Source: Acanthacorydalis orientalis
Taxonomy: Eukaryota > Arthropoda > Insecta > Megaloptera > Corydalidae
Assembly: GCA_034766995.1 (NCBI GenBank)
Contig: CM068313.1
Span: forward strand, 34,502,496-34,566,495
Length of the DNA: 64,000 nucleotides
Direction: 5' to 3'
Under the pieces are notes generated by a model that was given only the letters and a program-made list of their open reading frames with translations, had not been told where the DNA came from and searched no databases. Shown here in pieces: positions 1 through 10,699 of the stretch. The stretch's first letter is position 1, and each line of letters begins with the position of its first letter. The position numbers and the translations under genes were made by a program.

Positions 1-10
1 TGATAAAAGA

Positions 11-13
<3 letters not shown>

Positions 14-44
<31 letters not shown>
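14..44. repeat. (AT)n microsatellite
   Basis: Pure AT array of 31 bp at the left edge of the window. Confidence 0.97.
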
Positions 45-46
<2 letters not shown>

Positions 47-457
47 AAACAAGTAAATAAACAAATAAAATCAATATTACAAGACAATAAAATATTAGAA
101 AACACTTTCAGAATAAAATAGTCGTGCATACAGAATAAATAGTTTTATACAAACAACAGAGATATTTAATTTTTGTAAAATACACTCTGTAACATAAAAA
201 CAGGTTCACAGCGTACAGCAATTTGCCTCATAAACTCAAAAAAAAAACTGAAGTCAGAATGACATTGAAAAAAATACCGTTTAAAAAATCAAAATGTAAC
301 TGAATTATCTGATTAAAATTATAATACAATATAATGATGTTATTGTAAGTTGACCGATACATACGATGACAATAATATTTATGAAAAAACAAGCAATAAA
401 ACAATATTTACACAATTAATAAATAATATACATCAGTGATTATGTATATACGTATGT

Positions 458-469
<12 letters not shown>

Positions 470-506
<37 letters not shown>
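470..506. repeat. (AT)n microsatellite
   Basis: Pure AT core of 37 bp. The left shoulder is degenerate, with GTATGTATA and CATATA variants. Confidence 0.97.
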
Positions 507-507
<1 letters not shown>

Positions 508-965
508 TGGCAGAGAAAACATTTCATTCACACATAATTAGTGAGATTTACCTCGTTAACGTTAAAATTGTTTTCTCTGTGATTGTATAGAACACAAAGC
601 GTCAATTTACACGCATGAACACAAAAATAAATACCGGAAAATACTTCACAAGTCGATACCAAAAGTAACCGTTGATTATATTATTATGTATTTTGGTTGG
701 CAACATTTGTATAATTGACTACACCAATGTGTGTCAATCAGTGATGAGAGCAGGTGTGCAATAAAATAATCAAAAAAAATCGAGTTAACTCGGATACTCA
801 ATTCAAATCAGATAAATTCTATCGCAATGACAATATTTTTGTTTTTATGCTTTTAGATACTTTTGATTTATATTTTTTTGTAAAAATGTCATCCGGTTAT
901 GTATATACGACTATGACCAACTAGGTATTATTCATTTACAATCGAGAAACAGTGCCATTTTTAGC

Positions 966-970
<5 letters not shown>

Positions 971-1021
<51 letters not shown>
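971..1021. repeat. (TA)n microsatellite
   Basis: Pure TA array of 51 bp. Confidence 0.97.
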
Positions 1022-1026
<5 letters not shown>

Positions 1027-1499
1027 TGTTTGTATATCGAAATATATCTGTTTTAAAGCTATGGATTTATTTATAATTAAATGTTCAACGAGGTGATAAA
1101 TAGAAATTACTTACTTTTTCTTTTTAAGGTTTTTGTTAACATAGCTCAATATCAAATTCCTTCAACATACCTTTATACGAGACTCCAACAGAAAATATAT
1201 CCTAACCAAATTATAATTGAAGTAAGTAATAGTATAACATAAGTACTTTTCTCGTTTGTTTCTACTGACGATATTTTATAACACATTATTCATAGAAATC
1301 ATAAAATACAAAATGGCATTCTATACCGAAATTTTACATTGAAACAAAATTTAGAGACGTTCACTTATCACACATATATTTATTAATTCAAGTATTGGTG
1401 CAAAACTAACATATAAATCTACATAACCTAATTAAAAACTATGACAGACTGTCTTCAGAGCCAAATCAAATTCCAAAATCAAAAATAGTCTTATTGTGG

Positions 1500-1745
1500 T
1501 GAAGAAATTGCTCAAGGCCTTAGAGCCGTGCGTCGGATGGTAATGAGTGTGGATTCCGGGATCTTCGCCTTGTGTCTTTTTAGCCGGTTTTGAAAGAAAT
1601 GTGGGTTTTTATGGTGATGAGTGTTGGGTAAGTTCTGAGAGGTTGAAGTCCGGAAAAAAGTTTCAAAAAAAGGAGAAGGGTCTTCAGATCCAACTTCAAT
1701 ATTTATTTTATGGGCCACAGAACATAGTGAAACAAATTCGTATGT
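1500..1745. other. Mixed-composition island, unidentified
   Basis: About 245 bp with clearly more G+C than its surroundings. It contains a pyrimidine-rich AG (CTTGTGTCTTTTTAG, near 1581) and a GTAAGT 44 bp further on, so a short exon on the plus strand is formally possible. Two near-identical 17-bp stretches (ATGGTAATGAGTGTGG near 1538 and ATGGTGATGAGTGTTGG near 1611) suggest an old duplication. Open frames of 66 codons (plus) and 91 codons (minus) overlap here and neither matches a family I know. It could be a decayed transposon piece or an exon; I cannot decide. Confidence 0.3.
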
Positions 1746-2006
1746 AATACTAGCTAAAATTAATCTTTTCAACCATTTTTGTGACATATGTTTTGTAAAA
1801 TAGAAAAAAAATTCATAAAGTAACTATTTTATCAGTGAAAATGTTTTGTTACATAATAACCTAAAAGAATATAGAAAAGGTCTATAAATACGCGGGATAA
1901 TCATTTCAAAAACATGATTGAAACTATATAAAAAATAAAAGTTTTCGGTTATACAAATTGTGAAAAATTAGACCTTTATTCGATTGTGGATCATCCTAGG
2001 ATAAAA

Positions 2007-2009
<3 letters not shown>

Positions 2010-2056
<47 letters not shown>
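2010..2056. repeat. (TA)n microsatellite
   Basis: Pure TA array of 47 bp. Confidence 0.97.
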
Positions 2057-2060
<4 letters not shown>

Positions 2061-2250
2061 TGTATTATTCTTAAAATATATCTCACTTTTGTTTCAAATT
2101 CTTTAGTATTATTTTTGCACCTACAACTTCTCTTTGTTGTCATATCTATTCTTCTATTTTTCTTCTATCTCTTCTTGTTATTCCCGTCACAGATCTTTCC
2201 ATGTTTACATATCCCCTTCTACAGTCTTTCAATTACTTTGGCATTTAAAA

Positions 2251-2253
<3 letters not shown>

Positions 2254-2302
<49 letters not shown>

Positions 2303-2312
2303 TAGATAGATA
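2254..2312. repeat. (TA)n(GATA)3 compound microsatellite
   Basis: TA array of 47 bp followed directly by three GATA units. Confidence 0.97.
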
Positions 2313-2437
2313 AACAGATGTAATTAGTTTTCAAATACATAATCTTATATTTTTTCAATATTTTTTAGTTCATATCAAAAATAAAGTATATGTATTTATA
2401 AGATATTCATTATATTGAATGCTTATATTGTCTGTAT

Positions 2438-2458
2438 TATATATATATATATATATAT
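2438..2458. repeat. (TA)n microsatellite
   Basis: Short TA array, 21 bp. Confidence 0.9.
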
Positions 2459-2499
2459 TTCTATCGTAAAATTTCCATAAAACAAAATTTTATTTTTCG

Positions 2500-2930
2500 T
2501 GTAGACCCCCTCTTCGCAACGCCTCTCGCCCCACTACACTCTACAAATAGCATGTTAACCATTTCCATTCCCGATCATTAATGATTGGTTGATGGATATC
2601 GCGTGGTTTCTGTTCTGATTGGTTGAGATCAGTCACATGTAGGTAGCTCTCTCATGGTGTACAACAATACGATTTCAGTGTAAAACTGATAAGAAATTTA
2701 TTCCAAAGATTGTATTCACTGAAGCTTTAGATTAAAAAAACTATTACACATTTTAACATTTTACTTTGTTGTTAATTCTTTATAAACATTTTCAATAAAA
2801 AAATTACGATTTACATTTTACGCAGATTATTTGTGCGTATAATTTATTAATTCCTGCTATTTGTTAGAGGAGAGCGAGTGTCAGCGAGTGTCAGCGAGCG
2901 TAGCGAGTAGGGAGCAGAGTCCCCTGGTTT
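2500..2930. promoter_or_regulatory. Island with paired CCAAT boxes and a decamer tandem repeat
   Basis: The left half (2500-2660) is rich in C and G. It holds two copies of TGATTGGTTGA (2582-2592 and 2616-2626), each an inverted CCAAT box, spaced 34 bp start to start, and a CACATGTA E-box-like site just downstream. The right end (2873-2911) is an imperfect tandem of about 10-bp units built on AGCGAG, followed by GGAGCAGAGTCCCCTGG. The middle is ordinary A+T-rich DNA. CCAAT boxes in tandem are typical of NF-Y-bound promoters, which would make this a minus-strand promoter. An old non-autonomous transposon, with the tandem as its subterminal repeat, is equally possible. Confidence 0.3.
2873..2911. 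repeat. AGCGAG tandem repeat
   Basis: Four imperfect units: AGCGAGTGTC twice, AGCGAGCGT, then AGCGAGTAGG. Confidence 0.8.
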
Positions 2931-5020
2931 GTTATAAAATAAAATAAAAAAAGACAACACGAATCAAAATAAAAATATAAGTATTTTTTTATATAAATTA
3001 ATAAAATAACCATCTGCTTTGTCCGTATTTTATTAGACATGTATGATGTTTTATCTGCAGTAAATTTAATTTCATTTAAAATTCTTAAAGTAGAGAATAG
3101 AAATCAAATTTCTTTAAACATTCGTTTGTGTAAATAATAAATATTATATTATTTATTATAATTATATCCGACACATTTTTACACAAATTAATTTATTTTT
3201 TTATTCGCCGTATTAATTAATGCGACATTTAATTAACATTTTCGAGAAAAACAAGTTAATGTAGCATAGGATTACAGTCTCTTTTATAAACAGGAAACGG
3301 GGGCTAAATTGTTTACGTTCTATTTTCAAATATCTCACAGTTAATTAAATAATTAATTAAGTAGTAAGTTATCATTTGTATCACTGCATAATCTTGAGTA
3401 CATAATCATATATAACGGTAATATATGATAATTTAAATGTTTATATACATATTTATCGTTTCCATTCACCTACAAAACATTAAGATTACTTTTAACCTTT
3501 TTAGCACAAAGTTATTAATATGTAAATTTCGAATTAAATGTACCGTTTCATTTATTTCTCAGTGCAAACGGCAATGTCACAAATTGATGGAAATATTTAC
3601 AAACAATTTACGTTTGACAAATCGTAAATTACATGTTTGATTAAGTGTTCATAGTATTATTTTCAAAATACAACACATTTCACGAATCATTAAATTAAAT
3701 TTATTGCTTGTGAGCTGTTTCATAATTTAAAATGTTTCTTTTTTATATAAAAACAAAAAAAAAAACACCATTTTATACGAATAACTAATATTGTGCCATA
3801 AGCTGTTTAAAATGTCAACACTATTTATAATTTATAAAAGCATTGGTTTTCAGTAAATGTAAGAGTATTACTTTTCTTGATTCGGTCTTGAATTCCTGAC
3901 AATGATTTACGTTTACGATTTTATAAAATATTGTTAAAATTGTAATTTATGTCCATTGATACTATTTAAAAGTGATACCCAAATTCGATAAAAACGTGCA
4001 CAAGGCATAAACAATATAATTTCATTATCTCATTAAGGTATATTTAATTTTCTTTTAACTTATCAACATTTCTCACAATCACACTATTAAATCAAAAAAT
4101 AGTGAATTTCATATAACAATAAATAAAAATATTTCTTGTGCAAAATATATTCATATGTTTAGGTATAATTTACATAAAAATATAATGAAAAATATTATTT
4201 GACTGTTCGTTAAAATCTTAACACATAAAATAGCTATTAGAATAATTTTTAATTTTCTTCTCACAGCAAAACATTAAAATCTTTACATTTTCATTGTAAA
4301 TATTATAATTTCTTATATAATAGATAATTAAAATTGTAACAATTAAATAATTAGTTAGGAATATTTATTCTCTGCCCACTACGAAGAATATTTAAATTAA
4401 ATAAATAAAAGAGTAACCAATATTTTGCACTTGTCTGATTTTTCATTTCAAAATAGCATTAAAAACATTTTTATCTCTAATAAGCACGAAACGTACATCC
4501 ATAAACCATCCTAAGCATCTCTAATCGTCGAATGTGTTTATGTCAGCCCTAATTTTCTAAGAAATAATGATATAAGCAGACGCAGGCCTTGCTTGTTAAA
4601 AATCATTCACAACTGTATGTCTAGATACTGAAAAGAAAACATCCTGCAACTGTGACTATAATTAAGGGATGTTTTGAAATTTTTGTCAAATGCTTGCTAA
4701 TGACGACACTTCTGACCTGTTAACATTTTGTGTTTATCTACATCCCTTCATACTTATTTATAGGGAATTCAGACGGGACTTAATGCCTAACAGCCGTGTA
4801 ATGTACATGGTACATCTTATCCTGGCATGTTAAAAATGCAATAAAAACGTGTAAACAACGTTTATTGTTTGAATAAAGTTTGAATTATTTTATACTAGTT
4901 TTCACGTTAAATTACTTTAGTACTGTAACACGCAATCAGAAACACACGACATATACCTCTATACATATATAAATATGTATTTATAAAACATACGCAACTA
5001 AGGCACAAACATATTTAACA

Positions 5021-5021
5021 T

Positions 5022-5096
<75 letters not shown>
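5021..5096. repeat. (AC)n(AT)n compound microsatellite
   Basis: AC array passing into AT, with one TGTA interruption; 76 bp. Confidence 0.97.
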
Positions 5097-5098
<2 letters not shown>

Positions 5099-5171
5099 AT
5101 CTGTTTCATATTTTAAACATGTAATTCAATTCCTACCTATGTCGTGACTATTTTTTTTTTAAAAAAACAAA

Positions 5172-5236
5172 ATTTTAAAAGTGTTACTATAAATACAAAA
5201 ATATCAAAGTTTATATATTATAACACTTTTTAAAAT
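5172..5236. repeat. Inverted repeat (stem-loop)
   Basis: The left arm, 5172-5186 (ATTTTAAAAGTGTTA), is complementary to 5221-5236 with one extra T. The loop is 34 bp and carries a further TATAAA/TTTATA pairing. Roughly 65 nt when folded; the flanks do not extend the stem. Confidence 0.75.
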
Positions 5237-6642
5237 ATAAAATAAATTCACTTGCATTAGAGTTGAACTCTTATATAGAATTATTTAAAATGTGTTTAAA
5301 ATATTGTTAATCGTTTAACGAACGACAAAAAATCACAAGATTTAAATTCTAAAAATATATTATGCAAGATGATAGTTCGTCCATAAATTGAAGAATATAG
5401 AAATTAGAATACATATAAAATTAGCAAGGTAATAAACATCACACGTCATTTAGATATCTAGCTATAAGAACGACAGTCACTAAGAGCGAATGTAAATATA
5501 GCAGTCATTTATATGCAATAATGCAAACATGTGACTCAACAGTATTATTTTCTAATATTTGAAGCAAGTTCCTGCTCATTAATAGCCACTTAGTATTATT
5601 GCACATAACAGTAAAAATTTGTATTCAGTTGTATTTAAAATATTTTTTTTATATATTTTAATAACTGTTACATTACTTAGTTAATTTGCATTTAAGATAA
5701 GACATTACTTAATTTACATTAAGTTATACGAGAACACACGAATAAATATACAAATCTCAAAAAAGCAGCGAGCAGTTCTTTCTGTTAAATTATATTAACT
5801 TCGTACAAGTGATTACGGTTTCTAATTTACATGTGTACATACAATACAGATACAGACCTCGAGTGAATGGTGGATTTTAAAAATCTATAAATGATTTAAA
5901 ATAGACCTACATTTGTGTGAGATGCACGTGTTCTCACTTACTGGCGCGTGTATATGTGCATGTGTTGAAAATGATTTTATTTAATAAACACAACGAGAGA
6001 ACCCGTCGCAAAAGGTACACATTCATTCTTGAGATACTATCACATACGTACTCATTTAGGTGGCCATTTATTGACTACCTCCGATTTACATAGGTATTTA
6101 TAGAAACACGACTACTGTACCAAGTAACATTTTAATCAATTTGAATATTTATACAGCTCCATTATACACAGCGTTCACATTTTATGTTAATTTTTTCTAT
6201 TCAATTGATCGTATATTTTTCCTGTGTAATCCAATCAAGAAACTTCATTAGAATAATATGGATATTAAATTTTATAGTAATTTAAGTTTCTAATGTAATT
6301 TGCTATTTTATATTGCAATTATACTTAACTAAATTTGGATAATGTGTTTCTCTTGATTACACAAATGTCTAAGTTCACATTCTTTCTTGTTAACGATACT
6401 CGTTTATGGACACAAATAGAAATTTTTATGTGATTTTATCTATATTGTGGTGGATTTTAATAAATTATTCAAACTGTTGTTAATGTATTTTGTGTGAAAT
6501 TCAAAATTTAATTATATTTTTTTCATACTCAAACTACTGTAAAACTAATATAAAAAACAAATACCTTAACGAAAATTAATTAACATTAGAATCTCTTATG
6601 TCGTTTCAATCTACAGATAATAATTTACATACAATGTATTTT

Positions 6643-6645
<3 letters not shown>

Positions 6646-6702
<57 letters not shown>
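6646..6702. repeat. (AT)n microsatellite
   Basis: Pure AT array, 57 bp. Confidence 0.97.
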
Positions 6703-6704
<2 letters not shown>

Positions 6705-7050
6705 AGACCTGTTTTAGATGATGATATACTATATATTATACTTTAATTATTTTTTAATAGTTACAGTGTGATATAAAGAAGAATAGAATAATTTTTTTTT
6801 GAAGTAATTAAGTCACAGATAGTACATCGCATTATCAATTTATATATACTAGCATAAATAGAAACCTAAGTCGTTTTTCAGTAAGAAAAGATTTATCTCA
6901 AAACGTTTAATACGTTCTGATCTTATTATATTCCAATATTATTTTAAACTGATATATTTAGTATTTATTTACAATAGATATAAAAATATTGAAATATCTC
7001 TCGCTGATTTTCTCTCTCATTCTATCTATGTATCTGCGTAATAAGATACA

Positions 7051-7436
7051 CAGCGTAGGATTTGGACAGGGGCAACATGGGCCACTGCCCAGGGCGGTAA
7101 ATTCTGAGGGGCGACAAATTTTGAAAAGCTGAAAATTTTATTTTCAATCGTAAATTCGACTTACAGGTAGCTCAAATGTGAAATGAAAAATTAAATCTAA
7201 ATTTTTGTAGTTCAAATTTTGTTTTTGAAATTTATGTAACAAAACTTCATAATTTACACTTTTTAAATAAATTAAATGAATGGAAAATTTTACAAATTTT
7301 TTAGTGAACATTACATCAACAACAATCATTAATTTTATAGTCACGGATTTCTCTTAATTCATTTGGATAACATTTGGGGGAACGGAGCGGCATTTGATTG
7401 GTGGCCCAATGGCGGCCTATCGTGTAAATTCGGCCC

Positions 7437-7438
<2 letters not shown>
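7051..7438. mobile_element. Non-autonomous inverted-repeat element, possibly hAT-type
   Basis: The ends are imperfect inverted repeats. The left end begins CAGCGTAGGATTTGGAC and reaches ATGGGCCAC. The reverse complement of the right end begins CAGGGCCGAATTTACACG and reaches TTGGGCCAC. The 8 bp flanking each side, AAGATACA and AATATATA, agree at 6 of 8 positions, as expected for a worn 8-bp target duplication of a hAT element. The element is G+C-rich at both ends and A+T-rich inside, has no transposase, and is about 388 bp. Just inside the left end, GGCGGTAAATT and GGCGACAAATT form a short direct repeat. Its right end touches the TA array starting at 7440. Confidence 0.55.

Positions 7439-7439
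<1 letters not shown>

Positions 7440-7495
<56 letters not shown>
7440..7495. repeat. (TA)n microsatellite
   Basis: Pure TA array, 56 bp, directly adjoining the right end of the inverted-repeat element. Confidence 0.97.
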
Positions 7496-7497
<2 letters not shown>

Positions 7498-8704
7498 CAG
7501 ATAATGGTAACTTAACAAAATTGATTTATAATTTATGATTCAATTGAAGTATGAACCAATGTTAAATTGCTTCTATTTAAGTACTTTGAATGCAAATGAT
7601 TATAATAAATAAAAAATATAAATAATTTTATTAGTTGATAATTCTCTTACTTGCTGGATTCTAAAATATCTTGTCTTTTTAATTCTTCAAATACCACAAT
7701 TTCGCACATTTATATGTGTACATGTGATTTAGTGAAATGAAATTATTTATAACGATAAACAAAACCTGAAAAATATTTGTCATTGTATAATCTGTCTTGT
7801 ATATGTTATGTACAGTAATATACGTATGTCCGTGAAGATTTATTTCGGTAATTAAGTGAAAATAGCGGTGCAAAAATAACGTAAAATATACTATGTCAAC
7901 ATTCGATTCAATAATTTTTCAAACAACATCCGTTGAAATAAACGTACACAAAATAAATCTCAAGCTGTTTCTACAACAAACGATACAAAATTAACTATAA
8001 GCAGCCTCAAATTTGTATCAACACATAAACATCCTGCCATAAAATCGTAGATGTCATTAAATAGGTTTCACGACGAAGATGTACACTGAAAAAAAAACAA
8101 ACTCGTCAACACAACCAGTATGTCAACTGTTTGCTTAAGAATTTGTTATTTTGTTTGATAGATGTTGGTATTTATTTAAAAATGACGACTCCAATTTTAT
8201 AGTAGTTTTTTTTACGACAAGCACCATGCTGGCACATAATTTTATCTTCTATTTACCTGTATTTATGTAATCTTGATAAAATATTAACTTTTTAAGGCTC
8301 TGTATATTAAAATTTTACAGTTGTTAAATTGAATGACCTTACGGATAAAGAAATAACAGACAAAAACATATAAATTAAGTAACTATTTTCGAATATTATA
8401 GATTTATTTATGCGTATTACATCATATTAGTATGTTTTCCTAATTGTATTTTGCGTTTTATGTAAAATATGACATTGATTTTATCACACTTTCATTAAAT
8501 TTATGTTTTTTTATTGTTTATATTTAATGTATGTAATGCAGATATGAAATAAAAAAATAACAAGTAAAAAATTAATAACAAGTATATAAAATTTACGCTT
8601 CAACGTTTTTATTTAAGAGGAACTCTTAGGCTGCTAAAAGATTACATACATATATAAGATACAAATTTTAAAAAAATAATGAAATCAAAAGTCTCTTAAT
8701 TAGT

Positions 8705-8706
8705 TA

Positions 8707-8781
<75 letters not shown>
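8705..8781. repeat. (TA)n microsatellite
   Basis: 77 bp, interrupted once by CA. Confidence 0.97.
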
Positions 8782-8785
<4 letters not shown>

Positions 8786-9142
8786 AAAATTAACAACTGT
8801 AGTTTTTGAGATTGTGGCTAAATATTTTCATAAATGAATTTTCACTCCTCACACATCACAGTGATTTTTCTGCATCTTTGCTCTGCGAGGATTGTGATAA
8901 TGTTATTGAAACGCTCATAAATCATTATCAAAATCGACAATAATCAGTTATTGAACATTTTGAAAAGATGTGTAGGGAAACGAAAATCTTTTATGAAAAT
9001 TGTTTAAAACTATTTGATTAGACAATACTGTAAAATTAAGTTTGCACAGTATTATAATAGAAACTTGACAAAAAAAATACATACAATTTAAAAATATTTT
9101 TGATAGGATTATAAATTATAAAATTACAAATATTTATACATT

Positions 9143-9202
<60 letters not shown>
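9143..9202. repeat. (TA)n microsatellite
   Basis: 60 bp, interrupted once by TTTA. Confidence 0.97.
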
Positions 9203-9205
<3 letters not shown>

Positions 9206-10015
9206 GATATGCACACAAAAATAATGTTTTAAAATCATCTTCAATTTAATTCGATGTAAATAATTTTAATATCCTCTTTTATTTTTTTATAATTCACGTA
9301 ATTTTTTCCTCGAGTTATCATAATTTATAAAATATACACAAAGTTTCTGATTTTATTTAGAAATTAAATATAACGCGGATGGTTCATATTAGAGCCATAT
9401 GATCAATGAATATTACTTTTTTACTGGTGTTTTAGTAATTTATTAGTGATTATGAAAGTAAAATATCAGTGTCAATATTTTTTACACAATAATAGGATAC
9501 ACCTCAATTATATTTTTTCCTTCAGGTTTTTCGCTTCAATTAAAAGTTTTGTTTGAATTTTTGACGTTTCTGCTTTCACAAATTCTAAATTTAATTATTT
9601 CTTAATAAGGATTCTAAAACAAGATATCTTGTATAAAAATTTCAACCTATAAATTGTAACTAACAATAAAATAAAAATTATTCAGTCATTGATAGTGTCA
9701 ACGTGTTAACTTATCAACTAACAATAAGAATTAGTTTCTAATTCTATATTTTTATATGAAAAAATGTAAAAAAAATATTTTTTTGATTTATTTCCAAATA
9801 AATATTTAATATGAAATGAAGAAAACATGCCATTAATCAAAATGCCTTCAGATATACAAACTTAAAATGAAAAGGATAGAAAAATGTCAATAATGTACCA
9901 GTAACACGTTTACTAATAACATATTTTTCAGATGGAATATAATTACAAATCAGTAACATAACTCCAACTTTTGCTATTCATACAACCTAAATACGACCCT
10001 GAATTAGCTTTCAGA

Positions 10016-10016
<1 letters not shown>

Positions 10017-10090
<74 letters not shown>

Positions 10091-10091
10091 A
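10017..10091. repeat. (TA)n microsatellite
   Basis: 75 bp, with a single TT interruption near its right end. Confidence 0.97.
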
Positions 10092-10189
10092 ACAAGATCA
10101 CCACGAAAATCAAATCATAACAGCAACACAGCACATGCAGTACTGACTTCAAGTATATAAGAAGAACGCTAGTTGTTAAACACAATATA

Positions 10190-10560
10190 GGTAACTACCA
10201 CACCAGGGGCGGCACTTTCCCAAGTATTCGCCGTCGGCGTCGCGGAGTGCGGGAACGGTGGATGAAACCTAGCGGTGGTGTGGCGTTAGTTCGTCTAGCA
10301 GCCACACAGGCGGCGCTTCGCTCGCTCCGCTGTTTCCAATAATTGAATCGCTCTCCAATACCCATAATGCACTAATAATATGTCATAATGTGCGATGTTA
10401 TCGTCTCCAGATGAGATTGCTTTGTTTCGGTTCGCCGAAGGAAAAGAAAGAAAGAGAGTGGTGGAGAAGATGTGGCAGTCGCAGAGACAGCGGCGTAAGA
10501 ATTTGCAGACGATTTGGGGTGCTGTTACACAGAACGAAGAGTTCGATTGAGCTATATTGT
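10190..10560. other. G+C-rich island, promoter or transposon remnant
   Basis: The left part (10200-10345) is among the most G+C-rich DNA here. It opens with CCAGGGGCGGCAC, which resembles hAT-type termini, but no matching inverted end was found. It ends with GGCGGCGCTTCGCTCGCTCCGC, whose complement is built on the same GCGAG motif as the tandem at 2873-2911. The right part (10390-10560) is purine-rich, with GAAAAGAAAGAAAGAGAG and GA-rich tracts. A frame on the plus strand stays open from about 10135 to 10342 and another from 10390, but both are arginine-rich and unlike any protein I know. No splice signals are convincing. Confidence 0.3.
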
Positions 10561-10638
10561 TTTTTTCTATATCTGTCGATATCTGAATCGAAACTATTCA
10601 AGAAATATATTATATACATACAAACACACATTATATAC

Positions 10639-10644
<6 letters not shown>

Positions 10645-10696
<52 letters not shown>
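10645..10696. repeat. (AT)n microsatellite
   Basis: 52 bp core, with degenerate ATACAT units on the left. Confidence 0.97.
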
Positions 10697-10698
<2 letters not shown>

Positions 10699-10699
10699 C

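Larger units (their letters stand above)
1..1500. other. A+T-rich gene-free stretch
   Basis: No coding or RNA gene is recognised. The stretch holds three TA arrays (listed separately) in low-complexity A+T-rich DNA with frequent stops in all frames. Confidence 0.6.
2935..7050. other. Gene-free A+T-rich stretch
   Basis: No gene recognised. Sequence of more even composition occurs at about 4490-4850 and 5830-6110 and could be conserved non-coding DNA, but no open frame there is persuasive. Contains the inverted repeat at 5172-5236 and two TA arrays. Confidence 0.5.
7500..10190. other. Gene-free A+T-rich stretch
   Basis: Nothing recognised apart from three long TA arrays. Short open frames on the minus strand (7679-7873, 9036-9218, 9943-10185) are chance frames, two of them running through TA repeats. 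Confidence 0.55.

Noticed and set aside
1986..2309. 107-codon open frame and many like it ending or starting in Tyr-Ile repeats
   Set aside because: The length comes from TA arrays, which read as Tyr-Ile in every phase without stops; the same applies at 9036, 10390, 14386, 17072, 20604, 46853 onward, 51000, 55570, 56040, 58476 and 62809.
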